This document shows positions 26,410-34,324 of a stretch of DNA of 64,000 nucleotides, piece by piece. This DNA comes from Vibrio sp. JC009 (lineage in GTDB: Bacteria; Pseudomonadota; Gammaproteobacteria; Enterobacterales; Vibrionaceae), in NCBI RefSeq assembly GCF_029016485.1, contig NZ_CP092107.1, positions 1,612,001 through 1,676,000 on the forward strand, given 5' to 3'. The translations under genes and the position numbers were made by a program. Position 1 is the first letter of the stretch; the number at the start of each line of letters is the position of its first letter. The notes under the pieces are model-generated. The model was not told where the DNA came from, made no database searches, and was given only the letters and a program-made list of their open reading frames with translations.

Positions 26410-27942
26410 ATGACAAGCATCAAAAACGCGCTAAACCGCGAAATTCAAATCCCTGCAGATGGTCACAGCAACATGAGACCTTTCTCTGACGCTCATGAAA
26501 TCACAGAGCATCTGCTGAACAAAGAAACTAAGCGCAGCCGCAAAATGTACCAATCGTTGCAGGAAGCGGTAGCAAACTCAGGCCTGAAAGACGGCATGAC
26601 TATCTCTTTCCATCACTCATTCCGTGGCGGTGACAAGATCATCAACATGGCAATGGAAGTAATTGCAGATATGGGCTTTAAGAACCTGACTCTGGCTTCA
26701 AGTTCACTTTCAGCGATTCACGCACCGGTTGTTGAACACATCCGCAACGGCGTGGTAAGCAAGATTTACACTTCCGGTATCCGTGGTGAACTGGCTGAGC
26801 AGATCTCCCGTGGTCTGATGGAAGAGCCGGTACAGATTCACTCTCACGGTGGCCGTGTGCACCTGGTAAAAACCGGTGAGCTGCAAATCGATGTTGCTTT
26901 CATTGGTGTTGCGACTTCTGATGAGTTCGGTAATGCTAACGCAACAACGGGCCGTTCCCGCTGTGGTTCACTGGGCTACGCTATGGTGGATGCAGAGCAC
27001 GCGAAAAACGTTATCGTTTTGACAGAAGAGATTGTTCCGTTCCCGAACACGCCTGCTTCAATTGCTCAGGATCAGGTTAACGCTGTGGTTAAAGTGGATG
27101 AGGTGGGTGACCCGTCTAAGATTGGCGGTGACGCTACCCGTCTGACTAAGAACCCTCGTGAACTGCTTATTGCCCGTAAAGCCGCAGAAGTGGTTGAACA
27201 CTCTGGTTACTTCTATGACGGCTTCACTGTACAGACTGGCTCTGGCGGCGCTTCACTGGCAGTAACCCGCTTCCTTGAAGATAAGATGGTGAAGAAAAAT
27301 GTAACCGCAAGCTTTGGTCTTGGCGGCATTACTTCAACCATGGTTGATATGCACGAAAAAGGTCTTATCAAGACTCTGCTTGATGTTCAGTCATTCGACT
27401 CATTTGCAGCGGACTCTCTGGCAAGAAACCCGAACCATATCGAGATTTCGGCTAACCAGTATGCGAACCCGTCATCAAAAGGTGCAGCGGTGGATCATCT
27501 GGATGTGGTTATCCTGAGTGCTCTGGAAATTGATACTAACTTCAACGTAAACGTTATTACCGGATCCGACGGTGTTATCCGTGGTGCATCTGGTGGTCAC
27601 AGTGATACAGCGGCCTCTTCAAACCTGACAATTGTTGTTGCTCCACTGGTAAGAGGCCGCATCCCTACTGTTGTTGAATCTGTGCTTAACGTTGTTACTC
27701 CTGGTTCTCAGATTGACGTGCTGGTCACTGACCACGGCACAGCGGTTAACCCAGCCCGCGAAGATGTTCAGCAGCGTCTGACTGCAGCCGGTATCCCGCT
27801 AAGCAGCGTTGAAGAGTTGCAGCAAAAAGCGGAAATGCTGACAGGCAAACCAGCACCAATCGAGTATCTGGACAACGTTGTTGGCTATATTCGTTACCGT
27901 GACGGTTCAGTTATCGATGTAATCAAACAAGTTAAGGAGTAA
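26410..27942 (+). CDS. citF: Citrate lyase alpha chain (citrate:acetyl-ACP transferase) CitF
   Basis: The 510-residue CoA-transferase-like subunit swaps the acetyl group on CitD for citrate. Features include KDGMTISFHHSFRGGDKI, GEQ..-type stretches, FGLGGITSTMVDMHEKGL and NVITGSDGVIRGASGGHSDTAA, all characteristic of CitF. It is full length. The AAGGAG at its 3' end serves as the ribosome site for the TTG start of citX, so translation is probably coupled. Confidence 0.96.
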   Translation: MTSIKNALNREIQIPADGHSNMRPFSDAHEITEHLLNKETKRSRKMYQSLQEAVANSGLKDGMTISFHHSFRGGDKIINMAMEVIADMGFKNLTLASSSLSAIHAPVVEHIRNGVVSKIYTSGIRGELAEQISRGLMEEPVQIHSHGGRVHLVKTGELQIDVAFIGVATSDEFGNANATTGRSRCGSLGYAMVDAEHAKNVIVLTEEIVPFPNTPASIAQDQVNAVVKVDEVGDPSKIGGDATRLTKNPRELLIARKAAEVVEHSGYFYDGFTVQTGSGGASLAVTRFLEDKMVKKNVTASFGLGGITSTMVDMHEKGLIKTLLDVQSFDSFAADSLARNPNHIEISANQYANPSSKGAAVDHLDVVILSALEIDTNFNVNVITGSDGVIRGASGGHSDTAASSNLTIVVAPLVRGRIPTVVESVLNVVTPGSQIDVLVTDHGTAVNPAREDVQQRLTAAGIPLSSVEELQQKAEMLTGKPAPIEYLDNVVGYIRYRDGSVIDVIKQVKE

Positions 27943-27945
27943 GAC

Positions 27946-28467
27946 TTGTACTCCGGGCCTAAAGTTACGCTTAATCAGGTTTTAGCCAGTCGTGAAAGAC
28001 GGGCTAACCGCCAGAAGGAGTGGGTTGAAGCCCACTCGCTTCCTCTGATCAGCTTTACCATCAATATGATGGGCGAAGTAAAGCGAAATGAGATTTCTCG
28101 CGTCGCTTTTGATCAGGGCTATCAGACAATACTGGATGTGTGCCGTATTCAGGACATCCCTGTGGTAGGAATCGAAAAGTTCAGCAGTGATACCGGTGTT
28201 GAGTTATTGATTGCAGCCGGGAAGAAGGATGCTGAATATGTTAAACGCGCCATGGTCAGTATTGAGGATGAGCACCCTTTAGGCCGCTTATTTGACATTG
28301 ATGTACTGGACGATAATTGCATAGCTGTCTCCAGGGATAACCTGGAGCTGCCACGGCGTAAATGCCTGGTATGTGATAACGAGGCTAAGGTGTGCGCGCG
28401 AAGCCGTGCTCATCAGTTATCTGAGCTGAAAGACAAGATGAGCGAGATGATCCATGATTTCAAGTAA
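27946..28467 (+). CDS. citX: Apo-citrate lyase phosphoribosyl-dephospho-CoA transferase CitX
   Basis: The 173-residue transferase attaches the CitG-made prosthetic group to CitD. Family features seen: ASRERRANRQ near the start, HPLGRLFDIDVLDD, PRRKCLVCDNEAKVCARSRAH at the end. The start is TTG at 27946, chosen because AAGGAG lies 6 nt upstream and only 3 bp separate it from the citF stop. It overlaps citG by 14 bp. A divergent paralogue lies at 14830-15396. Confidence 0.93.
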   Translation: MYSGPKVTLNQVLASRERRANRQKEWVEAHSLPLISFTINMMGEVKRNEISRVAFDQGYQTILDVCRIQDIPVVGIEKFSSDTGVELLIAAGKKDAEYVKRAMVSIEDEHPLGRLFDIDVLDDNCIAVSRDNLELPRRKCLVCDNEAKVCARSRAHQLSELKDKMSEMIHDFK

Positions 28468-29392
28468 TTCTATCCGCTGGTTGCTGGATGACTGCAAGCT
28501 TTATGACTCTTCTGCCAGTGGCAAACTGGAGCTGAATATTGTTGAGCTGGCGGGAAACCTGGCTTATCACGCCATGATGCTTGAGGCGCACTTAACGCCT
28601 AAAGCAGGCTTAGTGGATTGCGTTTCAACCGGCTCTCACCGGGACATGGATATCAACACTTTTATTGCAAGCTCAGATGCACTGCGTCCTTATATGAAGC
28701 AGTTTGTCCGTGCCGGGTATGAGATGGAGACACTTCCTTCCGGTGAACTTCTGCCAAAGCTTCGCCGTGTTGGCATAGAAGCTGAGCGGGCCATGTTTGC
28801 TGCCACCAATGGCGTAAACACACATAAAGGCATGGTGTTCACTCTGGGCCTTATCTGTGGCGCGGTCGGCTGGCTTTACAAAAAAGGCATTGCCTATGAT
28901 GCCAAAAATATCCGCTCAGTGATTATGGCGTGCTGCTCTGAACTGGTCTCTGACGATTTAACTGATTCGAAAAAAGCGCCGGTAACCGCGGGTGAAAGGC
29001 TTTACAAAACCTACGGTATGACAGGGATCCGTGGAGAAGCGGCCAGCGGTTATCCGACCATTTTTGATTACGGTCTTCCTGTGTATGAAGGCTGTGTGGC
29101 AGACGGCTACTCAGAAGAGCAGGCGATGTCACAGACACTGCTTTCGCTGATGGCAAATAACAGTGACACCAATCTGGTGAGCAGAGGCGGGATTGAAGGT
29201 CTGGCTTTTGTACAGCAGCAGTCAAAAACCTTGCTGGAACAGACTCACAGCACCAGCAGTGACTTTGAAAAATCTATCCAGAAACTGGATAAAGAACTGA
29301 TTAACCTGAATTTAAGTCCGGGTGGCAGCGCAGATCTGCTTGCTGCGACCTGGTTACTGGCACAGCTGAATATCTGTGCAAAATCGAATTAA
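28454..29392 (+). CDS. citG: Triphosphoribosyl-dephospho-CoA synthase CitG
   Basis: CitG makes the precursor of the citrate lyase prosthetic group from dephospho-CoA and ATP. The 312-residue protein shows the family block EAHLTPKAGLVDCVSTGSHRDMD (about residues 44-66), MVFTLGLICGAVGW and GIRGEAASGYPTIFDYGLP. It overlaps citX by 14 bp in another frame and is the last gene of citDEFXG. A strong terminator follows about 110 bp on. Confidence 0.95.
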   Translation: MISSNSIRWLLDDCKLYDSSASGKLELNIVELAGNLAYHAMMLEAHLTPKAGLVDCVSTGSHRDMDINTFIASSDALRPYMKQFVRAGYEMETLPSGELLPKLRRVGIEAERAMFAATNGVNTHKGMVFTLGLICGAVGWLYKKGIAYDAKNIRSVIMACCSELVSDDLTDSKKAPVTAGERLYKTYGMTGIRGEAASGYPTIFDYGLPVYEGCVADGYSEEQAMSQTLLSLMANNSDTNLVSRGGIEGLAFVQQQSKTLLEQTHSTSSDFEKSIQKLDKELINLNLSPGGSADLLAATWLLAQLNICAKSN

Positions 29393-29500
29393 GAACGATA
29401 TGAACTTTTCCCTCCTTGAGTTCATCTTGTTCTTGATAAGCCCTAAAAAGATCTGTATTAACAACCAGACATTTAAGTTCCATAAAACTCTCGTATCGTT

Positions 29501-29527
29501 TCCCTGCATATGCAGGGACTTTTTTTT
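29501..29527 (+). terminator. Strong rho-independent terminator of citDEFXG
   Basis: TCCCTGC (29501-29507) pairs with GCAGGGA (29512-29518) around ATAT, followed by C and eight T. The next gene starts 15 bp later, so its promoter must lie within or before the hairpin, or it relies on readthrough. Confidence 0.92.
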
Positions 29528-29541
29528 ATTTGAGGTAAAGC

Positions 29542-30324
29542 ATGTCTAATTACATTTGTATCGGAATTATCGGTAACTATTTTGGTCACCTGAGCGGCGC
29601 AGAGAATGTTGAAGAGCATCCTTTGCCAAACGGCATCTTTGTGATACACCGTGAGCACGAGGAGACGCTGACAACAGGTCTTGAAGCCAAATACCCTCAG
29701 GCTGGCACTAATGTGGATATCGAACCTGAGTTTGTGATCCGCTTTAATGTCAGTTACGAAGACGGCAAAGTGTCAGCGCTTCAGGCCAGGCAGATGACCA
29801 TAGGCAACGACTATACCATTCGTAAGCTGGATGGCTCTGATAAGATTTCACAGCGTAAAGCTTGGGGTGAAAAATCCAAGGGCATAAACCGTATCTGGTG
29901 GGACATGAAAGAGTTCACACCTGAGAACTATGGTGAATCGTTGAAGCTGGTTTCTTACATCGAAAGGGAAGGTGAGTTCTTCTGTGCCACTCCTTTGGTT
30001 GATTGTACCCAGACCAAGGTATTCCACTCCGAGCTGGAAGAGTGGATCATTGACCGTATTAATAATCAGGAAGCCGAGGGCATGTATGAAGAGATCCTGC
30101 CTTCACTTGCCAAGCAGGGATATCCGCAGGAGCTGATTCTTTATACCGGTGCGCCAAACTACTCGCAGTGGGGTGAGGATAACTTTGTGCTTCGCGGAGA
30201 TAAGGTTCATATTGCGGCCTACCACTCTGAAAAGTGGAGTGATGAGCAGGTGCAAAGGCTGTTTAAAGACAATCACAAAGTGAACAATGATGAAATTATG
30301 TGCTTCTCTCAGGAAGTGATCTAA
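29542..30324 (+). CDS. Conserved hypothetical protein (260 residues), unknown function
   Basis: A soluble 260-residue protein (GIIGNYFGHLSGAENVEEH..., LVDCTQTKVFHSELEEWIIDRIN) without signal peptide or membrane segments. It recalls a family listed as DUF5718, an assignment made from memory and not certain. ATG at 29542 has GAGGTAAAGC upstream. It starts 15 bp after the citDEFXG terminator, so it is probably not part of citrate metabolism. It is convergent with the gene at 30401. Confidence 0.75.
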   Translation: MSNYICIGIIGNYFGHLSGAENVEEHPLPNGIFVIHREHEETLTTGLEAKYPQAGTNVDIEPEFVIRFNVSYEDGKVSALQARQMTIGNDYTIRKLDGSDKISQRKAWGEKSKGINRIWWDMKEFTPENYGESLKLVSYIEREGEFFCATPLVDCTQTKVFHSELEEWIIDRINNQEAEGMYEEILPSLAKQGYPQELILYTGAPNYSQWGEDNFVLRGDKVHIAAYHSEKWSDEQVQRLFKDNHKVNNDEIMCFSQEVI

Positions 30325-30328
30325 CCGC

Positions 30329-30363
30329 AAAAAAAAAGGGCAATGGTAAGCACACCATTGCCC
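30329..30363 (-). terminator. Terminator of the 30401-30676 gene
   Basis: GGGCAATGGT (30338-30347) pairs with ACCATTGCCC (30354-30363). On the minus strand it is followed by nine T (A run at 30329-30337), a classical terminator. On the plus strand the hairpin lacks a T-tract but may still stop transcripts from 29542. Confidence 0.88.
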
Positions 30364-30400
30364 GGTTCCAAGGGGCGACCTTGCTATCGCCCAAAAATCC

Positions 30401-30676
30401 CTACAAGCACAATTCAGCGGGCACAACCTGAACGCTTTCATCAATTTCAAGCTGAGTCTGATAACCGGAGCTATGCTCTTCACAAAGTGGAACAACAAAT
30501 AAAGTATCCAGCGAGTGACCACGATGCTTAACCAGAACACCATGGTCATGCTTTTTGGTGCAGTTAGCTTCACTGCAGTAGCAATATTCCTGCTTAGAAA
30601 AATGTTTCCAGTATTTCAGCCAGTGCTCTCTGGCTTCTTTAGTAACGCTTTCATCGGATATGTTGGTTACAATCAT
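30401..30676 (-). CDS. Small Cys/His-rich protein, possibly zinc-binding (91 residues)
   Basis: MIVTNISDESVTKEAREHWL begins a helical N-terminus, then CYCSEANCTKKHDHG and VVPLCEEHSSGY give a CxC-x5-C ... H ... CxxH pattern, compatible with an HNH-like or other zinc-binding fold. No catalytic assignment is safe. It has a strong terminator 38 bp downstream, which supports it as a real transcript. The ATG at 30676 has only a weak ribosome site. Its upstream side faces a repeat-rich, gene-free region. Confidence 0.65.
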   Translation of the reverse strand: MIVTNISDESVTKEAREHWLKYWKHFSKQEYCYCSEANCTKKHDHGVLVKHRGHSLDTLFVVPLCEEHSSGYQTQLEIDESVQVVPAELCL

Positions 30677-30815
30677 CTTTACTATCTCTTGGCTCTGCTA
30701 TGGAACGGAAACCATTGTATTTTTGTTGCTCCGGGAAATATTTGAGGTGTGACTCAGCTATTTGTGACATTAAAGTATTTAAGTGGTTTTAATGGTGGAA
30801 AGGGGGGGAGGCTAA

Positions 30816-30831
30816 GGTTGCAGGTTGCAGG
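30816..30831 (-). repeat. Short copy of the AACCTGC heptamer repeat
   Basis: GGTTGCAGGTTGCAGG is two units of the complement of AACCTGC, seen as a 10-unit array at 22463-22532. It lies just outside the MITE. Confidence 0.6.
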
Positions 30832-30846
30832 CTGCGGATTATTGTG

Positions 30847-31128
30847 GGCTATGGGGCTGACTCTTATACACAAGTTTAAGGAGCCAAAGAATGCTCCTCC
30901 CCTTAGCCTCGAAAGGCCGGATTTTCGAAGAAGTAACATCGAAGGGGAGGTTGGGAGGGGTTGTTTACCATGGGTTTAAGTTTGGTGGTTTAACCATGCA
31001 TGGCATAACCAACCCCCTCTAACTCCCCCTTCTGTTAGCTTTATCAACCAGTTAGGCTCTTTCACTAAAGGGGGAGAACCGTTCTCTGGTCACTTTAATA
31101 TTTGTGTATAAGAGTCAGGGCTATGGGG
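30847..31128. repeat. 10-bp target-site duplication flanking the MITE
   Basis: GGCTATGGGG is present at 30847-30856 and again at 31119-31128, immediately outside the two inverted ends of the 262-bp element. IS4-family elements make duplications of about this size. Confidence 0.9.
30857..31118. mobile_element. 262-bp MITE with IS50/Tn5-type outer ends
   Basis: The left end CTGACTCTTATACACAAGT (30857-30875) is identical to the 19-bp outer end of IS50/Tn5 as I recall it, including the TTATACACA DnaA-type box. The right end (31100-31118) is the inverted copy with one change. The interior has no convincing coding sequence but contains an imperfect inverted repeat (30940-30962 against 31011-31032) able to fold. 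With the 10-bp duplication of GGCTATGGGG, this is a non-autonomous element moved by an IS4/IS50-type transposase encoded elsewhere. It fills most of the 485-bp gene-free stretch; the rest is GC-rich hairpin and repeat debris. Confidence 0.92.
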
Positions 31129-31137
31129 TTATGGGGG

Positions 31138-31155
31138 CCCCCGCTTTCGCGGGGG
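31138..31155 (-). terminator. GC hairpin after the lipoprotein gene
   Basis: CCCCCGC (31138-31144) pairs with GCGGGGG (31149-31155) with a TTTC loop (GAAA on the minus strand, a stable tetraloop). It is 7 bp past the minus-strand stop. No T-tract, so its terminator role is uncertain. Confidence 0.5.
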
Positions 31156-31161
31156 TGTGGG

Positions 31162-31728
31162 TTAGTTGGTTTCGGTGGTTTGTTTTACTATGTCTTTCAG
31201 TTCCTGTTTTTTTAGCATTCTTAGCAGGCGTTTTAGCTCTATTACGTTGGCTTTGTCGTAGTGCTGGAATACGGAATCTTCGGTGCATAGCCAGTCACAG
31301 TCGGAAATGATCATTCTGTATTCGTCGGTGTTGCCGCTGTAGAACATAAAGTACAGGTAGGCCTTCTGGCTGGCATCGGGCACTTTGCCTATTGGTTTTT
31401 TGTGGATATTGGTTCGTTTGTAGTCCCTGGCTTCCACTTCCCACTCAAGATAAGTATCAAGCATAGAGATGTACTTCGCTGCATTGGATTCACCGAATGA
31501 GACAAGATTGTCTTTTGCGTAGGTGGAGCCTTCTCCAACAAGTAAAATCGTAGCTTCTTTTTCAGACTCAGAAATGCCAACGACAGTTGGTTGTGGATAG
31601 TACTTCATTGTCTTTTCACTAAACTCATCGAATTGCAATGTAGTTTCCAACGGCATCTGTGATTGTTTAGAAGAGCAGGCGGCGAGAAGAATAACTAATG
31701 TGGTGAGTGCGATTTTTACAAAATTCAT
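31162..31728 (-). CDS. Small lipoprotein of unknown function
   Basis: The 188-residue product begins with a lipoprotein signal (MNFVKIALTTLVILLAACSS, lipobox LAAC with Cys 18), so it is lipid-anchored, probably in the outer membrane. The mature part is mixed and charged, with no domain I recognise; the Cys pair in ISDCDWLCTED may form a disulfide. ATG at 31728 has a strong ACGGAGG site. It appears monocistronic. Confidence 0.75.
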   Translation of the reverse strand: MNFVKIALTTLVILLAACSSKQSQMPLETTLQFDEFSEKTMKYYPQPTVVGISESEKEATILLVGEGSTYAKDNLVSFGESNAAKYISMLDTYLEWEVEARDYKRTNIHKKPIGKVPDASQKAYLYFMFYSGNTDEYRMIISDCDWLCTEDSVFQHYDKANVIELKRLLRMLKKQELKDIVKQTTETN

Positions 31729-31856
31729 AAAAACCTCCGTGTCAGATGGTTTATCAGAATGTCCGTATATATATCAAAAGGCTAGGTTATAGTCGGTTGG
31801 GTGGCAATCGTATTTTTGAGAATTTTGTCGATTAATTCGCGGTTTTGACTGCTGGC

Positions 31857-31866
31857 GGGACAGGCG
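31857..31866 (+). repeat. Possible degraded REP unit
   Basis: GGGACAGGCG followed by TGATAAAT matches the REP core for 10 bases and then diverges. It sits outside genes, next to a terminator hairpin. Ten bases alone are weak evidence. Confidence 0.35.
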
Positions 31867-31879
31867 TGATAAATGCCCG

Positions 31880-31908
31880 GCTATACCGGTCTGAGTAACC
31901 GGTATAGC
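31880..31908 (-). terminator. Hairpin terminator of the 31921-32547 gene
   Basis: GCTATACCGGT (31880-31890) pairs perfectly with ACCGGTATAGC (31898-31908) over 11 bp. It lies 12 bp beyond the minus-strand stop. The minus-strand tail (CGGGCATTTATC) is only slightly T-rich. Confidence 0.65.
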
Positions 31909-31920
31909 TTAAAGCTAAGG

Positions 31921-32547
31921 TCAGGAATTAGCTTGTGTTGTCATCATCAGAAAACCACAGAATGCGGCGTTGTTTACGGCTAATGATTCATCAACCACTC
32001 CGCGCATCTCAATGATTTGCTTGCGGTATTCGGTGTAAAACTCATAAGTCGGTGCCGGTTTGTATTCCAGGTTTGGCAGTTCAAAATAGCGGATAACGTT
32101 TTTTGCTGTGGTTGGTTTTACAAATACCTCGTCCAGTGGCGCATAGTAGTTAGGAATAATGGTCATTAGCGACCACTTCGCCAGTTTCGCCGGGCGCAGC
32201 AGATCCAGCATGATGTTAAAGCCGTACTCCTGATCGCCGTGCAGCATATCTTTTAGCGCATAGGCGTAACTTTCTCTTTCATGGTGAGGCATTCCTTTCA
32301 CCCAGTCACGCAGTCTTGGTTTTTCAAACATGGATACCATGGAAGCGCGGCTGATCACCTTGACCATGTTCTCGGCAACCAGTTGCGGGTTGGAAAAGGA
32401 CTCAGGTGAGAAACACTCCTGCGCCATGGTGATCATTTGCGGCATCCGGTGCTTTTTACCGATTTTCGCTATTTCAGGATTAGAAAACCCGCCGGGGTAC
32501 TGTGACAGAAAATCATGCTGCGCTGCATCCAGTCTTGATCTGTTCAT
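31921..32547 (-). CDS. Conserved-looking hypothetical protein (208 residues)
   Basis: MNRSRLDAAQHDFLSQYPGG... is a soluble, mainly helical protein with no signal peptide. Stretches such as FSNPEIAKIGKKHRMPQMITMAQECF and MVSMFEKPRLRDWVKGMP look like ordered, non-shadow coding sequence. No family was recognised. ATG at 32547 has AAGGAGTCAC upstream. It is followed by a hairpin and preceded by the ArsP-like gene on the same strand, 105 bp away, so it could be expressed separately. Confidence 0.7.
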   Translation of the reverse strand: MNRSRLDAAQHDFLSQYPGGFSNPEIAKIGKKHRMPQMITMAQECFSPESFSNPQLVAENMVKVISRASMVSMFEKPRLRDWVKGMPHHERESYAYALKDMLHGDQEYGFNIMLDLLRPAKLAKWSLMTIIPNYYAPLDEVFVKPTTAKNVIRYFELPNLEYKPAPTYEFYTEYRKQIIEMRGVVDESLAVNNAAFCGFLMMTTQANS

Positions 32548-32652
32548 TGTGACTCCTTGGAATTTATTCTTGTCCGTAAATTGTGCTAAAGAACGGCGAA
32601 GACATAAAGTGCTTTTTTGTTGATTGGGTGATACCGGATTTTATTCCTTCTC

Positions 32653-33735
32653 TTAGCCAAAAATAAAGCTATACATAAAGCCTGCACCGATCGCCATAGT
32701 CAGAATCACAGTAACAAAAGCGATGATCATCTGATTCTTAAAAATAGATTTGAGCAAAATCACTTCTGCAAGACTCGCACCGGCACTGCCGATAATCAGC
32801 GCCATTACAGAGCCTAACGCCATCCCTTTTTTGATTAGCGCAGCACTTAGCGGGATCACTGCTTCTGCCCGGATATAAAGCGGAATACCAATTACAGCTG
32901 CAACGGGAATTGCGTACCATTTCCCTTCACCGGCAAAAGAGGCAATCAGATCTGTCGGAACAAAGCCGTAGATAAATGAGCCGATACCAACACCCAGCAT
33001 CAGATACGGGAAAACCTGCTTAAAATCTTTCCAGGTAGACTGCCAGATGCGCATCCAGCGACCCGGTTCTTTATCTGCCGCTGCAGTAATTGTTGCAGTG
33101 CCGTCTGCCGAACAGCATGAAACGGCTACCTGCGGCTTTGCTTCTTCCTCGCAGCATGAGTCTGTTTTGGCTGCCACAGGAGCTGTTACGCCGCATGATG
33201 ATCCGGAGCATGATGAAACTTCAGCTTTTTCAGGTTTGCTTACCCCGCAACTACCTCCACAGCCGGAAGTTTGCGCAACCTCATACGCTTCCGGTTTTAC
33301 GTAGCGCTCAAATCCCAGTTTTTCCAGAACATATCCTGCAGTTACTGAAACAACCATGGCTACCGAAAAGTAAAACAGAGCAACTTTCCAGCCAAATGTG
33401 GCAACAAACAGGCCGATGATCACCGGGTTCAGCAGAGGGCTACCGAACAGGAAAACCATCATGGGACCAAAGCCAGCCCGTGCGCGTAATAATCCCTTCA
33501 GAAAAGGAATGGTGGAGCATGAGCAGAACGGAGTAATGGCACCGAGGAAGGCGGCGATAATGTAACCTTTACCGTTACGCGAGCTCAGGATTGACTGGAT
33601 TTTTTCCGGTGTCAGAAACTCTTGTAACACGCCAACCAGATAGCTGATAACCAGAAAAAGAACGATCAGTTCGCTCGCGAGCAGGGTGAACATATCCAGT
33701 GCTTCTCTGCCCATATTCATAAATTCGTGGTTCAT
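32653..33735 (-). CDS. ArsP/YraQ-family permease with Cys-rich insert
   Basis: The 360-residue membrane protein of the DUF318/ArsP permease family has about eight helices in two halves, with the conserved ITPFCSCSTIPFLKGLL in the first half and a repeat-like second half (GVGIGSFIYGFVP). Some members export trivalent organoarsenicals. A central insert of about 60 residues is very Cys-rich (CGGSCG, CSGSSCG, SCCEEE, SCCS), perhaps binding a soft metal or arsenic. ATG at 33735 follows GGAGGTCCC. It is divergent from an ArsR-type regulator across three operator-like repeats, so metal(loid)-dependent derepression is likely. The actual substrate is inferred. Confidence 0.88.
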   Translation of the reverse strand: MNHEFMNMGREALDMFTLLASELIVLFLVISYLVGVLQEFLTPEKIQSILSSRNGKGYIIAAFLGAITPFCSCSTIPFLKGLLRARAGFGPMMVFLFGSPLLNPVIIGLFVATFGWKVALFYFSVAMVVSVTAGYVLEKLGFERYVKPEAYEVAQTSGCGGSCGVSKPEKAEVSSCSGSSCGVTAPVAAKTDSCCEEEAKPQVAVSCCSADGTATITAAADKEPGRWMRIWQSTWKDFKQVFPYLMLGVGIGSFIYGFVPTDLIASFAGEGKWYAIPVAAVIGIPLYIRAEAVIPLSAALIKKGMALGSVMALIIGSAGASLAEVILLKSIFKNQMIIAFVTVILTMAIGAGFMYSFIFG

Positions 33736-33779
33736 GGGACCTCCTGTAAGTTAAATTCTGTGTCTGGATCGATTTCTAT

Positions 33780-33798
33780 ATTTCGAAGATTCTCGAAT
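33780..33798. promoter_or_regulatory. ArsR-type operator 1
   Basis: ATTTCGAAGATTCTCGAAT: inverted TTTCGA/TCGAA halves, closest to the permease start. Confidence 0.6.
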
Positions 33799-33829
33799 TA
33801 TAGAAATAAAAACCTGGTCGTCAAGAGAT

Positions 33830-33849
33830 ATTTCGATAAATATCGAAAT
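33830..33849. promoter_or_regulatory. ArsR-type operator 2 (perfect)
   Basis: ATTTCGAT-AAAT-ATCGAAAT, a perfect 8-4-8 inverted repeat in the middle of the divergent promoter region. Confidence 0.7.
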
Positions 33850-33885
33850 TAGGATGACTTTCAATTTTGCTCTGACTGTTTTATA

Positions 33886-33903
33886 TTTCGACAAGTTTCG
33901 AAA
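33886..33903. promoter_or_regulatory. ArsR-type operator 3
   Basis: TTTCGA-N6-TCGAAA, 10 bp before the regulator start codon, so binding should also repress the regulator itself. Confidence 0.65.
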
Positions 33904-33913
33904 AGTGAGGTAG

Positions 33914-34210
33914 ATGGCTGTGGAGATTCAAGAGGTCGCAAAGGCCCTGAAAGAGCTGGGACACCCGACCCGGTTGTTGATTTATAAAAGTGTCGTAAAA
34001 GCAGGTTTTCAGGGAATTGCTGTGGGAAAAGTTCAGGAGCAACTGGGCATACCGGGCTCTACACTTTCACACCATATCGCCAGCCTGGCATCAGCGGGAT
34101 TGATTTCTCAGCGCAGAGAGGGCAGAACGCTGTTCTGTGTGGCCGAATATCAGTGCCTGGAGAGTGTTATCGGCTTTCTGAAGGATGAATGCTGTATTGA
34201 TGAGTGCTAG
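33914..34210 (+). CDS. ArsR-family transcriptional repressor
   Basis: A 98-residue winged-helix regulator: ALKELGHPTRLLIYKSV, then the recognition helix QLGIPGSTLSHHIASLASAGLI and wing QRREGRTLFCVA. Cysteines occur at FCVAEYQC and in the tail ECCIDEC, giving a plausible thiol site for arsenic or another soft metal; the classical CVC in helix 3 is absent. ATG at 33914 has GTGAGG upstream. Divergent from the permease gene with three TTTCGA-type palindromes between them, it probably autoregulates. Confidence 0.92.
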   Translation: MAVEIQEVAKALKELGHPTRLLIYKSVVKAGFQGIAVGKVQEQLGIPGSTLSHHIASLASAGLISQRREGRTLFCVAEYQCLESVIGFLKDECCIDEC

Positions 34211-34324
34211 CTGTTTTTACCACCCTATTGCGCCAACAAATAAATTTGATAGTGGTTATCATTTGCATCCGTAAGTGAGTTTCATTTACTATACCCCTTT
34301 TGAAAGGCGCAGGTAGCAGTAGAA

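Noticed and set aside
30749..30979. Plus-strand ORF of 76 codons, and an overlapping minus-strand ORF, across the MITE boundary
   Set aside because: Both run through repeat debris and the transposon end, have no ribosome site and show no protein-like pattern.
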